From positions 81,069 through 145,068 of the forward strand of contig NZ_JMPI01000006.1 in NCBI RefSeq assembly GCF_000735355.1: a stretch of DNA of 64,000 bases, read 5' to 3'. Origin of the DNA: Buttiauxella agrestis ATCC 33320 (GTDB lineage: Bacteria; Pseudomonadota; Gammaproteobacteria; Enterobacterales; Enterobacteriaceae). The notes below the pieces were generated by a model. It had not been told where the DNA came from. It did no database searches and worked only from the letters and a program-made list of their open reading frames with translations. Every line of letters begins with the position of its first letter. The stretch's first letter is position 1. Below are positions 18,315-28,449 of this stretch, one piece after another. The translations under genes were made by a program, and so were the position numbers.

Positions 18315-20410
18315 TGAAGAATAAAACGCTCTACAGCTTGCTGGCGCTGGCGGTCTCCGCGGCCTGCCATGCCGAAACTTTTCCGGCACCTGTTGGCCCG
18401 TCACAATCGGATTTCGGCGGCGTCGGTTTGCTACAAACCCCAACGGCACGCATGGCGCGTGAGGGCGAATTCAGCCTTAACTACCGCGATAACGACCAAT
18501 ACCGCTTTTACTCGGCTTCGGTGCAGCTTTTCCCGTGGCTTGAAACCACGCTGCGCTACACCGACGTGCGTACCAAACAATACAGCAGCGTCGAGGCTTT
18601 CTCGGGTAATCAAACCTACAAAGACAAAGCGTTCGACATGAAAGTACGCCTCTGGGAAGAGGGATATTACCTGCCGCAAGTGGCGGTCGGCGTGCGCGAT
18701 TTAGGCGGTACCGGGTTGTTCGACAGTGAATATATTGTGGCGAGCAAAGCCTGGGGGCCGTTCGATTTCACACTCGGAATGGGCTGGGGCTACATGGGCA
18801 CCAGTGGTAACGTGAAAAACCCATTCTGCGAAGTCAGCGACGGTTATTGCTATCGTGATAACAGCTACAATCAGGCGGGTTCGTTCAACTTTAGCGGCAT
18901 GTTCCACGGCCCGGCGTCTCTGTTTGGCGGCATTGAATACCAGACGCCGTGGCAACCGCTGCGCCTGAAAGTGGAATATGAAGGCAATAATTACACCCAG
19001 GATTTTGCCGGGAAACTCGAGCAGCGTAGCAACGTTAACGTCGGCGCTATCTACCGTGTCGCCGATTGGGCCGACGTTAACGTCAGCTACGAACGCGGCA
19101 ACACCTTCATGTTTGGCGTGACGTTGCGGACCAACTTCAACGATTTGCGACCGGGCTATAACGACAATCGTCGCCCGCAATACCAGCCGCAACCGCAAGA
19201 TGAAATTCTCCAGCCGACGGTGGTCGCCAATCAGCTCACACAGCTTAAATACAACGCGGGGCTGGCCAACCCGAATATCCAGGTCAAAGGCGATACGCTG
19301 TATGTAACCGGCGAGCAGGTGAAATACCGTGATTCCCGCGAAGGTATTGAACGCGCCAACCGCATTATCATGAACGACCTGCCGGAAAATATTCGCACCC
19401 TCCGCATCACCGAAACGCGCCTGAATATGCCGCAGGTGACGACGGAAACGGATGTCGCCAGCCTGCAAAACCATCTGCAAGGCGAGCCGCTGGGGCATGA
19501 AACACAACTGGTGCAAAAACGCGTCGAGCCGGTGATCCCTGAGAAAACCGAGCAAGGGTATTTCATCGACAAATCAAAGGTGAATTTCGCGATAAACCCG
19601 GTGCTCAACCAGTCGGTTGGCGGGCCGGAAAGCTTCTATATGTATCAGGTTGGCGTGATGGGAACCGCCGACTGGTGGGTCACGGACCACTTGCTCACCA
19701 CCGGCAGCCTGTTTGCTAACATCGCCAATAACTACGACAAATTTAATTACACCAATCCGCCGAACGACTCGACGCTGCCGCGTGTGCGTACCCACGTTCG
19801 CGACTACGTTGAAAATGATGTTTACGTCAATAACCTGCAAGCCAACTACTTCCAGTACCTGGGCAACAGTTGGTACGGGCAGGTTTACGGCGGCTATCTC
19901 GAAACCATGTACGGCGGCGTGGGCGCGGAAGTGTTGTACCGCCCGGTCGATAGCAACTGGGCGATTGGTGCCAACGCCAACTACGTCAAACAGCGTGACT
20001 GGACCAGCTCGCTGGACATGATGAAGTTCACCGATTACAGCGCACCAACCGGGCATATCACCGGTTACTGGACGCCACCGTTTGCGGACGATGTGCTGGT
20101 TAAACTCAGCATCGGCCAGTATCTGGCGAAAGATAAAGGCGGCACGCTGGAAATCTCGAAACGCTTCGACAGCGGCGTGGTGGTCGGCACCTACGCGACG
20201 ATCACTAACGTCTCGAAAGAAGAGTACGGGGAAGGGGATTTCACCAAAGGTTTCTACGTCAATGTGCCGCTGGATATCTTCTCTTCATCGCCAACCCGCA
20301 GCCGCGCGCAGGTAAGCTGGACGCCTTTAACTCGCGACGGTGGGCAGATGCTGGGACGCAAGTTTGAGCTGTATGGCATGACGAGCGACAGAGATATTAA
20401 TTTCCGCTAA
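18314..20410 (+). CDS. yjbH: YjbH, outer-membrane beta-barrel protein of exopolysaccharide export
   Basis: Start at ATG 18314, overlapping the yjbG stop by one base, giving 698 residues as in E. coli; a TTG one codon earlier is unlikely. Signal peptide ends at CHA (about residue 22). The mature protein opens with [18 protein letters not shown], the YjbH/GfcD signature, and is rich in aromatic, alternating strands through to the end, including [15 protein letters not shown]. Members form tandem outer-membrane barrels thought to export polysaccharide. It is the last gene of yjbEFGH. Confidence 0.95.
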   Translation: MKNKTLYSLLALAVSAACHAETFPAPVGPSQSDFGGVGLLQTPTARMAREGEFSLNYRDNDQYRFYSASVQLFPWLETTLRYTDVRTKQYSSVEAFSGNQTYKDKAFDMKVRLWEEGYYLPQVAVGVRDLGGTGLFDSEYIVASKAWGPFDFTLGMGWGYMGTSGNVKNPFCEVSDGYCYRDNSYNQAGSFNFSGMFHGPASLFGGIEYQTPWQPLRLKVEYEGNNYTQDFAGKLEQRSNVNVGAIYRVADWADVNVSYERGNTFMFGVTLRTNFNDLRPGYNDNRRPQYQPQPQDEILQPTVVANQLTQLKYNAGLANPNIQVKGDTLYVTGEQVKYRDSREGIERANRIIMNDLPENIRTLRITETRLNMPQVTTETDVASLQNHLQGEPLGHETQLVQKRVEPVIPEKTEQGYFIDKSKVNFAINPVLNQSVGGPESFYMYQVGVMGTADWWVTDHLLTTGSLFANIANNYDKFNYTNPPNDSTLPRVRTHVRDYVENDVYVNNLQANYFQYLGNSWYGQVYGGYLETMYGGVGAEVLYRPVDSNWAIGANANYVKQRDWTSSLDMMKFTDYSAPTGHITGYWTPPFADDVLVKLSIGQYLAKDKGGTLEISKRFDSGVVVGTYATITNVSKEEYGEGDFTKGFYVNVPLDIFSSSPTRSRAQVSWTPLTRDGGQMLGRKFELYGMTSDRDINFR

Positions 20411-20488
20411 GTTTGCGAGGGGGTTTCCGGTTTTTGGTAAGGGAATAAAAAACCGGATACCCTGGTGATATGTTCTTCTGGTAGCTTC

Positions 20489-20518
20489 GTAGGTCGGATA
20501 AGCGAAGCGTCATACGAC
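20489..20518. repeat. REP element downstream of yjbH
   Basis: Single copy of the GTAGGTCGGATAAGCG...CATACGAC hairpin, with one change (ATACGAC for ATCCGAC). It lies 20 bases before the start of the broken RAYT gene. Confidence 0.85.
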
Positions 20519-20537
20519 AACAAACAAGGATGCTTCA

Positions 20538-20880
20538 ATGTCGAATTACCGCCGTATGCGTGTTGCGGGTGGAACATGGTTCTTCACTGTAAACCTGCAT
20601 GACCGTCAATCCGATTTGCTCACCAGAAAGATTGTTGAGTTAAGGCAATCCATTCGAAAGGCAAAAACGTTTTTGGGAGCACAGCATTCGGGATGAGCGG
20701 GATTATCAGGCGCATGTCGATTACGTGTATATCAACCCGGTTAAGCATGGATTAGTGAAATCAGCCATTGAGTGGCCGTATTCGTCTTTTCACCGTGATG
20801 TCAGAAATGGGCTTTATCCAGCGGATTGGGCGGGGAAAGTCGAAGATTTTCAAGCCGGAGAACGAAAAGCCGGTGGATGA
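20538..20880 (+). pseudogene. Decayed REP-associated tyrosine transposase (RAYT, Y1/IS200-like)
   Basis: ATG at 20538 gives MSNYRRMRVAGGTWFFTVNL and on to ELRQSIRKAKT, the typical RAYT N-terminus. Frame then shifts near 20664: the second part, in the +1 frame, reads FWEHSIRDERDYQAHVDYVY, INPVKHGLVKSAIEWPYSSF and ADWAGKVEDFQAGERKAGG, the RAYT C-terminus, ending at TGA 20878. Roughly 50-60 residues between them are gone, including the WVVLPEHMHCIW segment with the catalytic His-x-His, so the enzyme is dead. E. coli RayT (YafM) is about 165 residues. REP copies flank it on both sides, the usual genomic context of a RAYT. Confidence 0.9.
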
Positions 20881-20962
20881 CGCCTACGGCTTATCCACCC
20901 TACAAAATCGCAAATCGCAAATCGCAAATCGTAGGTCGGATAAGCCGCAGGCGTCATCCGAC
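20872..20962. repeat. REP pair flanking a 7-bp tandem repeat
   Basis: GGTGGATGACGCC...CTTATCCACCCTAC (from 20872, overlapping the RAYT stop) and GTAGGTCGGATAAGCC...CATCCGAC (to 20961) enclose about four tandem copies of the 7-mer CAAATCG at 20905-20931. Confidence 0.88.
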
Positions 20963-20969
20963 AAAAACA

Positions 20970-21728
20970 CTAATCCACCCGAATAACCATCCCGTCAAAC
21001 CCGGCTTCAAACCCTTGCGGCAACGCATTGTCCATCAGCCAGCAATCAAATTGATGGCTGATGTGTGTGAGGATCACGCGCGGGCAACCCATGTGTTTAT
21101 TCAACTCGATAACCGTATTGAAATCGCAATGGTTTTTCGGTGTTTCGGCACGCGGTTCGTGGCTGCAATCAATCACAATCACCTGCGGTTTATTGTTCGC
21201 CAGAAACTTCAGCGTTTTTTCCGGCAGGCCAGCGGTGTCGCATAGCCACGCCACACGGCTGTGCGGAGTTTCAAACAGATAACCAAAAGTGAGTTTTGAA
21301 TGGTTGAGCGGCAGAGGGGTTATGCGCAGCGCCTGCAGCGTAAACCCGACAAACGGTTCCAGCGTGTGGCTGAAATCGAGAATTCCAGGATGTTTAAACA
21401 GATCGTCGCAGCCTTGCTCATCCGGTGGGCCGTAAACCGGGATTTTATCGCCCACGCCCCAACGTAGCGGGAACAAGCCCTGAACGTGGTCCATATGGTA
21501 ATGGGTGAGCAAAAACTGCTGAAATTCTCCAGGCAGCCAGTGGTCCATTAAATCGGGAATGCCCGCATCCAGCAGCGTGACCGCGTCGTTAAACTTCACG
21601 ACTGCGCTACAAGGCTTGCGGCGATAGTGTGGATGATTGCGCGCGCGCTCGCAGGCCGCGCAAGAACAGCCGAAAGCGGGCACCAGTTGCGCACCGCCGG
21701 TTCCGCTAAGGGTTAACGTCAGGCTCAC
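20970..21728 (-). CDS. phnP: PhnP, phosphoribosyl cyclic phosphate phosphodiesterase
   Basis: 252 residues, as in E. coli. Metallo-beta-lactamase fold with metal ligands in [26 protein letters not shown] and [16 protein letters not shown] near the N-terminus is the structural zinc site. It hydrolyses 5-phosphoribosyl 1,2-cyclic phosphate, the product of C-P lyase, to ribose 1,5-bisphosphate. Last gene of the phn operon; its start overlaps the end of phnO by 23 bases. Confidence 0.98.
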   Translation of the reverse strand: MSLTLTLSGTGGAQLVPAFGCSCAACERARNHPHYRRKPCSAVVKFNDAVTLLDAGIPDLMDHWLPGEFQQFLLTHYHMDHVQGLFPLRWGVGDKIPVYGPPDEQGCDDLFKHPGILDFSHTLEPFVGFTLQALRITPLPLNHSKLTFGYLFETPHSRVAWLCDTAGLPEKTLKFLANNKPQVIVIDCSHEPRAETPKNHCDFNTVIELNKHMGCPRVILTHISHQFDCWLMDNALPQGFEAGFDGMVIRVD

Positions 21729-22164
21729 TCAAACTCTCCACCGGTTTAGTAAAGCGGAAATGGGTATTTTGATAGCCTTCGCGCTGGTAGAAACGGTGCG
21801 CGTCGAGGCGTTTGGCGCTGGTGGAAAGCTCGGTGAGTTCCGCGCCTGCAATCCGCGCCTGTTCTTCTGCCCAGGCTAACAGTTTGCTGCCCACGCCGTG
21901 GCCGCGTGCGGCGGGCATCACCACCAGCTCCTGGATTTCACCCACCCAGTTCACATGATGCAGGTGAAATTGCATATGCAAACTGATCATGCCGACAACA
22001 GCACCGTTAAGTAACGCAAGTTGGTAGCATAAGTTGCGATCGTCGAGGTTGGCTGCGAAACCCACGTTAAATGCCTGGCGGTTAAACTCCGCCTGTTTTA
22101 GCTCACAAATCAAAGCGTAAACGGCATCGCTATCGGCGAGTGTGGCGCGGCGTAATTCAAGCAT
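21706..22164 (-). CDS. phnO: PhnO, aminoalkylphosphonate N-acetyltransferase
   Basis: 152 residues from ATG 22164 (E. coli 144); the frame is open further upstream, but that part is translated REP sequence. GNAT fold: [18 protein letters not shown] is the acetyl-CoA loop (R/Q-x-x-G-x-G/A), and [14 protein letters not shown] the preceding strand. It acetylates aminoalkylphosphonates such as 1-aminomethylphosphonate so they can be used by C-P lyase and lose toxicity. A REP pair separates it from phnN. The C-terminus runs ~8 residues beyond the E. coli protein (SLSEPDVNP). Confidence 0.95.
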   Translation of the reverse strand: MLELRRATLADSDAVYALICELKQAEFNRQAFNVGFAANLDDRNLCYQLALLNGAVVGMISLHMQFHLHHVNWVGEIQELVVMPAARGHGVGSKLLAWAEEQARIAGAELTELSTSAKRLDAHRFYQREGYQNTHFRFTKPVESLSEPDVNP

Positions 22165-22185
22165 GGCGCGTTTCCTTGTGAATTT

Positions 22186-22259
22186 GGTGGATGACGCTAC
22201 GCTTATCCACCCTACAAAATCATGCACTTGTAGGTCGGATAAGCGTAGCGTCATCCGAC
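22186..22259. repeat. REP pair between phnO and phnN
   Basis: GGTGGATGACGCTACGC... and GTAGGTCGGATAAGCG...CATCCGAC as an inverted pair in the 106-base gap. It lies inside the phn operon and would form strong hairpins in its mRNA. Confidence 0.88.
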
Positions 22260-22270
22260 ATTAAAGCAGC

Positions 22271-22804
22271 TCAATAGATCAAATGTATAAACGACGAGAC
22301 AGATTCATCAAGACTATCGTCGTTATTCAGTATCAAGCACTCGTCCAAATTCGGGGCGTAAAGTGCCGCACGTTGCAGGCGCTGCTCGATTTGCAGCGCG
22401 GTTTCGCGCCCGCGAGCTTCAAGGCGCTGGCGCAACACGTCCGTCGAAACATGCAGGCAAATGGGCACTAACGCTTTGCCGTAACGCGCCCGCGCCTGGG
22501 ACAGATGCTGGCGCGAACCGTTCACCACCACGTCGAACCCGGAATCGAGCCAGATATCCAGCTCGATGCCCACGCCGTAACGTTGGTGATGCGCCTGCCA
22601 GCACAGGGCAAACAAGCCCTGGCGCTGGCGCTGAGTAAACTCCTTTTCACTCAAGGCGATATGATTTTCACAGCCAGCGTCGGCGGCGCGGGTGATATAT
22701 CGGTGCGCCACCAGCAGTTGATTATTCTCCTGCTGGCGCAGCGCGCCGAGCAGGCTGTCTTTCCCGGAGCCTGACGGCCCCATCAACCAGACTATTTTGT
22801 TCAT
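22271..22804 (-). CDS. phnN: PhnN, ribose 1,5-bisphosphate phosphokinase
   Basis: 177 residues. P-loop [11 protein letters not shown] at residues ~9-19 and a guanylate-kinase-like core ([20 protein letters not shown]). It phosphorylates ribose 1,5-bisphosphate to PRPP, returning the ribose made by the C-P lyase route to nucleotide synthesis. The ATG overlaps the phnM stop by one base (TGATG-type junction). Confidence 0.97.
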   Translation of the reverse strand: MNKIVWLMGPSGSGKDSLLGALRQQENNQLLVAHRYITRAADAGCENHIALSEKEFTQRQRQGLFALCWQAHHQRYGVGIELDIWLDSGFDVVVNGSRQHLSQARARYGKALVPICLHVSTDVLRQRLEARGRETALQIEQRLQRAALYAPNLDECLILNNDDSLDESVSSFIHLIY

Positions 22805-23940
22805 CAGAACACCCGTACTCCCTGACGCCAGACGTGGCCGACGTGAATGTGATCGCCATGTTGATGTGCCAGTACCATATCGGCACGTTTGCCTTCTGCG
22901 AGCACTCCGCGATCGTCCAGGTTCAGCGCTTTGGCCGGGTTGCGTGTCACCAGTGCTACGGCTTGTGGCAGGGTGAAAGGGTTGGTTTCTTCAAAAGCGA
23001 CCCGGAACGCGGCATCCAGCAAACTCGCCGGATAATAGTCGGAGGAGAGAATATCCAGCAGGCCAACTTGTGCGAGTTCATGTGCCGCCACGTTGCCGGA
23101 ATGCGACCCGCCGCGCACGATATTCGGTGCGCCCATTAATACGCTCAAACCATGCTGGCGCGACGCCTGTGCGGCTTCCAGCGTGGTCGGGAACTCGGCG
23201 ATGACGCTGCCCAGTTCATGAGATTCTGCGACGTGCGCACGGGTGGCGTCGTCGTGACTGGCGAGCGCAATATTGCGTGCGCGGCATTCAGTGGCAATCG
23301 CCAGGCGGTTGGGTTGCGACCAGCGATCAGCCAGCGCCAGCTGTTCCGCTTCATAGTGGTCCATGTCGGCGTCGTTAAGCTGATATTTTCCCTGATAATA
23401 TTCGCGATACTTCACCAGATTAGAGAACTGACGCTGGCCTGGTGAATGGTCCATCAACGACACCAGCGACACGCCGCCACGGTCGATCAACTGCTGGAAC
23501 AGCGGCAGCGTGGTGTGGTGCGGTAGTTCGCAGCGCAGATGCAGGCGGTGCTCGGCGCGGTTCACGCCACGCGCCTGGCTGTCCATCACCGCGTTGATCA
23601 TTTTCTCTAAGTTTTCCAGGCGGTCGCCGCCGTCGCGCACATCGCCAAGGGCGACGGCATCCAGCACGGTCGTGATCCCGCTCGCCACCATTAAAGCATC
23701 GTGGCTGCTCATCGCCGAATGCGCGGGCCAGTCGACTTTTGGGCGTGGGGTAAAGAATTTGTCGAGGTTATCAGTATGCAGCTCGATAAGCCCCGGCAGC
23801 AGCCAGCCACCTTCGCCATCTTGCGCCTGCGGCAACTGGCTTGGGCTGTCGGCAAAATTACGAATCACACCGTCGGCCACTTCCAGCGAGCCGTTAACCA
23901 CTTCATTTTCCAGCACCAGCTTGACGTTATTAATGATCAT
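22804..23940 (-). CDS. phnM: PhnM, alpha-D-ribose 1-methylphosphonate 5-triphosphate diphosphatase
   Basis: Start at ATG 23940 gives 378 residues, the E. coli length; it overlaps phnL by 11 bases. Amidohydrolase fold: [20 protein letters not shown] carries the first metal His, [13 protein letters not shown] and VRGGSHSGN later ligands. It removes pyrophosphate from the triphosphate made by PhnGHIL, giving the substrate of PhnJ. Confidence 0.97.
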   Translation of the reverse strand: MIINNVKLVLENEVVNGSLEVADGVIRNFADSPSQLPQAQDGEGGWLLPGLIELHTDNLDKFFTPRPKVDWPAHSAMSSHDALMVASGITTVLDAVALGDVRDGGDRLENLEKMINAVMDSQARGVNRAEHRLHLRCELPHHTTLPLFQQLIDRGGVSLVSLMDHSPGQRQFSNLVKYREYYQGKYQLNDADMDHYEAEQLALADRWSQPNRLAIATECRARNIALASHDDATRAHVAESHELGSVIAEFPTTLEAAQASRQHGLSVLMGAPNIVRGGSHSGNVAAHELAQVGLLDILSSDYYPASLLDAAFRVAFEETNPFTLPQAVALVTRNPAKALNLDDRGVLAEGKRADMVLAHQHGDHIHVGHVWRQGVRVF

Positions 23941-24631
23941 TTTTGGCCTCAACGGTTGCCATATTGTGTAAACGATCTGCGACCTGGTTGCGCACGCTTT
24001 CATCGTGGAAAATCCCGACCACTGCCGCGCCGCGCGCTTTGGCTTCCAGTATCAAATCCACCACGGCGGCGCTGTTTTTCGCATCCAGCGAGGCCGTCGG
24101 TTCATCAAGCAGCAAAATCGGGTAGTCGACGATAAAGCCACGGGCGATGTTTACGCGTTGCTGTTCGCCGCCGGAAAACGTTGATGGAGCCAGGTTCCAC
24201 AGGCGCTCCGGCACATTCAGGCGCGTCAGCAGCATGGACGCTTTGTCTTCACAGACGTCACGCGAGACGCCCAAATCCAGCAGCGGCTGCATCACGACTT
24301 CAAGCGCTGAAATTCGCGGGATGACACGCAAAAACTGGCTCACCCAGCCGATGGTCTGGCGGCGCACCGCCAGCACGTCACGCGCCGGAGCCTGCACAAT
24401 ATCGAGCCACTCGTCGTTATGTTTGACCCAGATATGGCCCTGGTCAGGCAAATAGTTGGCGTACAGCGAGCGCAACAAAGTGGATTTTCCGCTGCCGGAA
24501 TGGCCGTGCAGCACCACACATTCGCCCGATTCCACTTCCAGAGAGGCATTCGCCAGCACCGGCAAACGGATGCCGTGTTGATGGTGTAACACAAAGGTTT
24601 TGCTGAGGTTTTCAACCCGTAATCTGTACAT
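23930..24631 (-). CDS. phnL: PhnL, ABC-type ATPase-like subunit of the C-P lyase system
   Basis: 233 residues. Walker [11 protein letters not shown] (~residues 43-52), signature [14 protein letters not shown], Walker [14 protein letters not shown]. Despite the ABC fold it is not a transporter: with PhnGHI it helps attach the phosphonate to ribose of ATP with loss of adenine. A REP pair lies between it and phnK. Confidence 0.97.
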   Translation of the reverse strand: MYRLRVENLSKTFVLHHQHGIRLPVLANASLEVESGECVVLHGHSGSGKSTLLRSLYANYLPDQGHIWVKHNDEWLDIVQAPARDVLAVRRQTIGWVSQFLRVIPRISALEVVMQPLLDLGVSRDVCEDKASMLLTRLNVPERLWNLAPSTFSGGEQQRVNIARGFIVDYPILLLDEPTASLDAKNSAAVVDLILEAKARGAAVVGIFHDESVRNQVADRLHNMATVEAKNDH

Positions 24632-24659
24632 GTTGGTTCCTTAAAACGTATGCCATGAC

Positions 24660-24741
24660 GTCGGATGACGGCTTCGCCTTATCCGACCTACAGGTTCGTT
24701 GTTCGTAGGTCGGATAAGACGCGTCAGCGTCGTCATCCGAC
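24660..24741. repeat. REP pair between phnL and phnK
   Basis: GTCGGATGACGGCTTCGCC... and GTAGGTCGGATAAGACGCG...CATCCGAC, inverted, filling the 115-base gap. The loop parts differ from the other copies (GGCTTCGCC and ACGCGTCAGCGTCG). Confidence 0.88.
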
Positions 24742-24746
24742 AAATG

Positions 24747-25505
24747 TCAGTTCTGCAACACCGATGACACCAACAACTGGGTATACGGATGGTGCGGGTC
24801 GTCCAGCACACGGTCGGTCAGGCCGCTTTCCACCACTTGCCCCTGTTTCATCACCAGCAGGCGGTCGGCCAGCAAACGCGCCACGCCCAAATCGTGGGTG
24901 ACAATCACTACCGCCAGGTTGAGTTCACGCACCAGGCCGCGCAGCAGGTCGAGCAAACGCGCCTGCACCGAAACATCCAGCCCGCCGGTTGGCTCGTCCA
25001 TAAACACCAGTTTCGGGTGCGTCACCAGATTGCGGGCAATTTGCAGACGTTGCTGCATCCCGCCGGAAAAGGTGGTTGGCAGGTCGTCGATGCGCGAAGC
25101 CGGGATTTCCACCTCTTCTAACCAGCGCTCGGCGGTGGCACGAATGTCACCGTAGTGACGCGCACCGGTTGCCATTAAACGCTCGCCGATGTTGCCGCCC
25201 GCGGAAACATGGCGGCGCAGGCCGTCCATCGCGTGTTGGTGCACCACGCCCCATTCGGTGCGCAGCAGGCGGCGGCGCTCGCCTTCGCTCATGTCATATA
25301 AAGAAGAGTCGAGGTACACCACTTCACCATTCTGTGGGGCGAGGCGTGCGGAAATGGATTTCAGCAGCGTGGTTTTACCGGAACCAGATTCGCCGACTAT
25401 CCCCAGCACTTCGCCAGGATAAAGCTCGAATGACACATCGCTGAAGCCTTTGCCCGGCGCGTACAGGTGGGTCAGGTTATTGACCGAAAGTAAGGGTTGA
25501 GTCAT
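24747..25505 (-). CDS. phnK: PhnK, ABC-type ATPase-like subunit bound to the C-P lyase core
   Basis: 252 residues. Walker A GESGSGKTTLL, signature FSGGMQQRLQIARN, Walker B KLVFMDEPTGGLD. Family knowledge: PhnK docks on PhnJ of the PhnGHIJ core complex. Start overlaps the phnJ stop by four bases (ATGA). Confidence 0.97.
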   Translation of the reverse strand: MTQPLLSVNNLTHLYAPGKGFSDVSFELYPGEVLGIVGESGSGKTTLLKSISARLAPQNGEVVYLDSSLYDMSEGERRRLLRTEWGVVHQHAMDGLRRHVSAGGNIGERLMATGARHYGDIRATAERWLEEVEIPASRIDDLPTTFSGGMQQRLQIARNLVTHPKLVFMDEPTGGLDVSVQARLLDLLRGLVRELNLAVVIVTHDLGVARLLADRLLVMKQGQVVESGLTDRVLDDPHHPYTQLLVSSVLQN

Positions 25506-26350
25506 TTGCTTGCGGCCTCGCTGTTCTGGCGGCAGAAATCGGTATCGGAGCAGACGAACATGCGGTTGCCCGCATCGTCGAGCACCACTTCGTCAAGGTA
25601 GCTGTGGTGCGAGCCGCAAATCGCGCAAGGCTCTTCCCACGCCTGGACGGTAAACGGATGGTCGTCAAAATCGAGGCTTTCGACGCGGGTGAACGGCGGC
25701 ACCGCGTAGATGCGTTTTTCACGCCCGGCACCGAACAGTTGTAGCGCGGGCATCATGTCCATTTTCGGGTTGTCGAATTTCGGGATTGGCGACGGGTCCA
25801 TCACGTAGCGTTCGTTCACTTTCACCGGGTAGGCGTAAGTAGTGGCGATATGGCCGAAACGGGCGATGTCTTCGTACAGTTTCACCTGCATCACGCCGTA
25901 TTCTTCCAGCGCGTGCATGGTGCGGGTTTCGGTTTCGCGCGGCTCGATAAAGCGCAGCGGCTCAGGGATTGGCACCTGGTAAATCAGGATCTGGTCCTCA
26001 CGAAGTGGCGTTTCCGGGATGCGGTGGCGCGTCTGAATCAGCGTGGCGTCGGCGGTGGATTCGGTAGTCGCCACGTTGGTGACGCGCTTGAAGAAGTTGC
26101 GAATCGACACGGCGTTGGTGGTGTCGTCTGCGCCCTGGTCAATCACCTTCAGCACGTCGTTTTCGCCGATCACGCTGGCAGTGATCTGGATGCCGCCGGT
26201 TCCCCAGCCATAGGGCATCGGCATTTCTCGCCCGCCAAACGGCACCTGATAACCCGGAATGGCGACCGCTTTGAGAATGGCGCGGCGCAGGGTGCGTTTG
26301 GTTTGCTCATCCAGATAAGCAAAGTTGTAGCCGGAGAGTGCCTTAGTCAC
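25502..26350 (-). CDS. phnJ: PhnJ, radical-SAM carbon-phosphorus lyase
   Basis: 282 residues (E. coli 281). The four C-terminal cysteines are in place: CAIC (242, 245), C267 and C273 (FVCSDTDFC), three of which hold the 4Fe-4S cluster in the E. coli enzyme while the last gives the thiyl radical chemistry. The GREMPMPYGWGTGG region near the N-terminus holds the active glycine. It cleaves the C-P bond of ribose 1-phosphonate 5-phosphate, releasing methane from methylphosphonate. Overlaps phnI by 8 bases. Confidence 0.98.
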   Translation of the reverse strand: MTKALSGYNFAYLDEQTKRTLRRAILKAVAIPGYQVPFGGREMPMPYGWGTGGIQITASVIGENDVLKVIDQGADDTTNAVSIRNFFKRVTNVATTESTADATLIQTRHRIPETPLREDQILIYQVPIPEPLRFIEPRETETRTMHALEEYGVMQVKLYEDIARFGHIATTYAYPVKVNERYVMDPSPIPKFDNPKMDMMPALQLFGAGREKRIYAVPPFTRVESLDFDDHPFTVQAWEEPCAICGSHHSYLDEVVLDDAGNRMFVCSDTDFCRQNSEAASK

Positions 26351-27407
26351 GATGACGTTCCTTTTGCAGACGTTTGAGCAGTTCCAGTTCGGCCTGGAAA
26401 TCGACGTAGTGCGGCAGTTTCAGGTGCGAGACAAACCCGGCGGCTTCGACGTTATCAGCGTGGGCCAGCACGAACTCTTCGTCCTGCGCCGGGCCTGCTA
26501 CCGTTTCATCGTAGTCCGGCGCTTGCAGCGCGCGGTCAACCAGCGCCATCGCCATCGCTTTGCGTTCGCTCATGCCGAACACCAGCCCGTAGCCGCGCGT
26601 GAAGTGCGGGTCTTCATTTTCGGGGGCGACAAAACCATTGACCATTTCGCACTCGGTAATCAGCAGTTCGCCGACGTTAAGTGCAAAACCCAGCTCTTCC
26701 GGCACAATTTCCATATCGACATAGCCACTGCGAATCTCTGCCGCAAACGGGTGATTGCGTCCGTAGCCGCGCTGCGTGGAATAGGCGAGGGCCAGCAAAT
26801 AGCCTTCGTCGCCGCGCACCAGTTGTTGCAGGCGCGAGGAACGTGAACACGGGTAAACCGGCGGCTGGCGGGTGATATCGTCAGGTTTTTCGCCGTTATC
26901 TTCTTCGGCTTTCGCCAGCCCCTGTTTTGCCAGCAGGCTGAATACGTGCGGCGCGGGTTCGGCGTGGTCATCCGTGGTTTTAAGCTGTGGCGCTTCGCCG
27001 TTTGCCAACAAGGTGAAATCCAGCAGACGGTGGGTGTAATCGTAAGTTGGGCCGAGTAATTGCCCGCCCGGCACGTCTTTGTAGACCGCAGAAATTCGGC
27101 GCTCGATGCGCATCTCGGCAGTGTTCAGCGGCTCGCTCACCGCCAGGCGCGGCAGCGTGGTGCGATAAGCGCGCAGCAGAAAGATGGCTTCGACCATGTC
27201 GCCGCTGGCCTGTTTGATGGCGAGAGCGGCGAGTTCCCGGTCGGCAATACCGCCTTCGGTCATCACGCGATCCACCGCCAGGCCAAGCTGTTGCTCGATT
27301 TGCGCGACGCTCAGTTCGGCCAGGTTTTGGTTGCCACGACGATTGTGTTCCTGGAGTTGGTGGGCGGCGGCAATCGCCTTCTCGCCCCCTTTGACGGCGA
27401 CGTACAT
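26343..27407 (-). CDS. phnI: PhnI, C-P lyase core subunit
   Basis: 354 residues from ATG 27407, as in E. coli ([20 protein letters not shown]); an upstream in-frame GTG adds two codons and is not preferred. Strongly conserved throughout (CSRSSRLQQLVRGDEGYLLA, EFVLAHADNVEAAGFVSHLK). In the PhnGHIL reaction it contributes the nucleosidase/phosphonylation site that displaces adenine from ATP. The ATG overlaps the phnH stop. Confidence 0.98.
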   Translation of the reverse strand: MYVAVKGGEKAIAAAHQLQEHNRRGNQNLAELSVAQIEQQLGLAVDRVMTEGGIADRELAALAIKQASGDMVEAIFLLRAYRTTLPRLAVSEPLNTAEMRIERRISAVYKDVPGGQLLGPTYDYTHRLLDFTLLANGEAPQLKTTDDHAEPAPHVFSLLAKQGLAKAEEDNGEKPDDITRQPPVYPCSRSSRLQQLVRGDEGYLLALAYSTQRGYGRNHPFAAEIRSGYVDMEIVPEELGFALNVGELLITECEMVNGFVAPENEDPHFTRGYGLVFGMSERKAMAMALVDRALQAPDYDETVAGPAQDEEFVLAHADNVEAAGFVSHLKLPHYVDFQAELELLKRLQKERHRD

Positions 27408-27991
27408 CAGCACACCTCCACATGAGTGGTGCGAGGGATCGCCAGCAGGCGGTCGCCGCAGGTGAGAATCAGGTCGATGCCCAGCGGGAACGGGTGCGGG
27501 CGTTCGGTGAGTTCGTGGATCACGCAGTCCGGCAGTTGTGGGGCAATCATGCGTTCTTCGCGAATACCCGCGCCGGTTAAGCGCAACATGCGGCCACCGC
27601 TCAGGCTCGGCACCTGCAAAATCAAAGTCGCGCTGGTGTCGGGGGCGACGTCGGTGCCTTGCGCCAGCGCGTTCAACTGCCCGGCGGTGATTTCTGCGTC
27701 GGCGACGGCAAACTGCGCGTGCTCAGGCGTCAGGGAAATGGGGGCATTTGTATGGAATCGGACATTTTGCAGCGTGACGTCATTGCTCAGAGCGTCGCTA
27801 ATCCACACCGGAGTGTCGTTATCGGCAAGCGTCAGCAGCACGCTGGTGGAGGCGACATTCAGCGGTTTCCAGCCATGTTGCAGGGAATGCAGCGCGACGA
27901 TTACGCCCGGCTCGCTCATCGCTTTTAGCAGGCGACGGAAGCTCTGTTGGGCGTCCTGCACGGGCAGGTTGAAAGCGGTCATCAGGGTCAT
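27407..27991 (-). CDS. phnH: PhnH, C-P lyase core subunit
   Basis: 194 residues, the E. coli length. Opens [20 protein letters not shown] and contains SEPGVIVAL and [12 protein letters not shown] as in the family. It belongs to the PLP-transferase fold but without cofactor, and is a structural partner in the (PhnGHIJ)2 complex. Overlaps phnG by four bases. Confidence 0.97.
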   Translation of the reverse strand: MTLMTAFNLPVQDAQQSFRRLLKAMSEPGVIVALHSLQHGWKPLNVASTSVLLTLADNDTPVWISDALSNDVTLQNVRFHTNAPISLTPEHAQFAVADAEITAGQLNALAQGTDVAPDTSATLILQVPSLSGGRMLRLTGAGIREERMIAPQLPDCVIHELTERPHPFPLGIDLILTCGDRLLAIPRTTHVEVC

Positions 27992-28449
27992 GCGTTATCT
28001 CCGCGAACCAGAGTGAAGAAGTCGACTCGGCTGCTGTTAATTTGGGTGCGGCGAGCAGCTAAACGCTGTTCGCGATTGGCGGCCAGAGGCGCAATAACAG
28101 TTTCTTGTAAAGTCTGGAATCGAACTTTTTCCTGCATTAGCGCGTCGATCACGGCACAGCGTTCGGCGTGGGCTTTGTCGCGCCCTAATAGGTAGCTGTA
28201 GCCGTAAGTCCCGTTGGCGAGCTGCACCACGGCGCGGGTGAGCGTGGCGTCACCGGCAAAAAAGCGTTGCCCGGTTGCGCCCATTCGCGCCTGAATTTGT
28301 GCAAGTCCGGTTTCGGCCTTGCGGATAACTTGATATTCAGGGTTGAGATTTTGTTCTGCCCAAATGGCTGCCAACTCTTGCGGCAGGCTGTGGGCGAGCA
28401 CGGCCATCCACTGCTGGCGCTGTGCGGTGTCAAAATGCGGTGCGTCCAT
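27988..28449 (-). CDS. phnG: PhnG, C-P lyase core subunit
   Basis: 153 residues against 150 in E. coli. [38 protein letters not shown] and [14 protein letters not shown] are conserved. Forms the core complex with PhnH, I and J. The start directly abuts the phnF stop. Confidence 0.97.
   Translation of the reverse strand: MDAPHFDTAQRQQWMAVLAHSLPQELAAIWAEQNLNPEYQVIRKAETGLAQIQARMGATGQRFFAGDATLTRAVVQLANGTYGYSYLLGRDKAHAERCAVIDALMQEKVRFQTLQETVIAPLAANREQRLAARRTQINSSRVDFFTLVRGDNA

Noticed and set aside
20489..20962. Possible CRISPR-like repeat array around the RAYT
   Set aside because: The repeats are REP hairpins of two types in inverted orientation with irregular spacing, and there are no cas genes.
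22165..22254. Upstream extension of phnO
   Set aside because: The extra 30 codons are translated REP sequence; the family start is at 22164.
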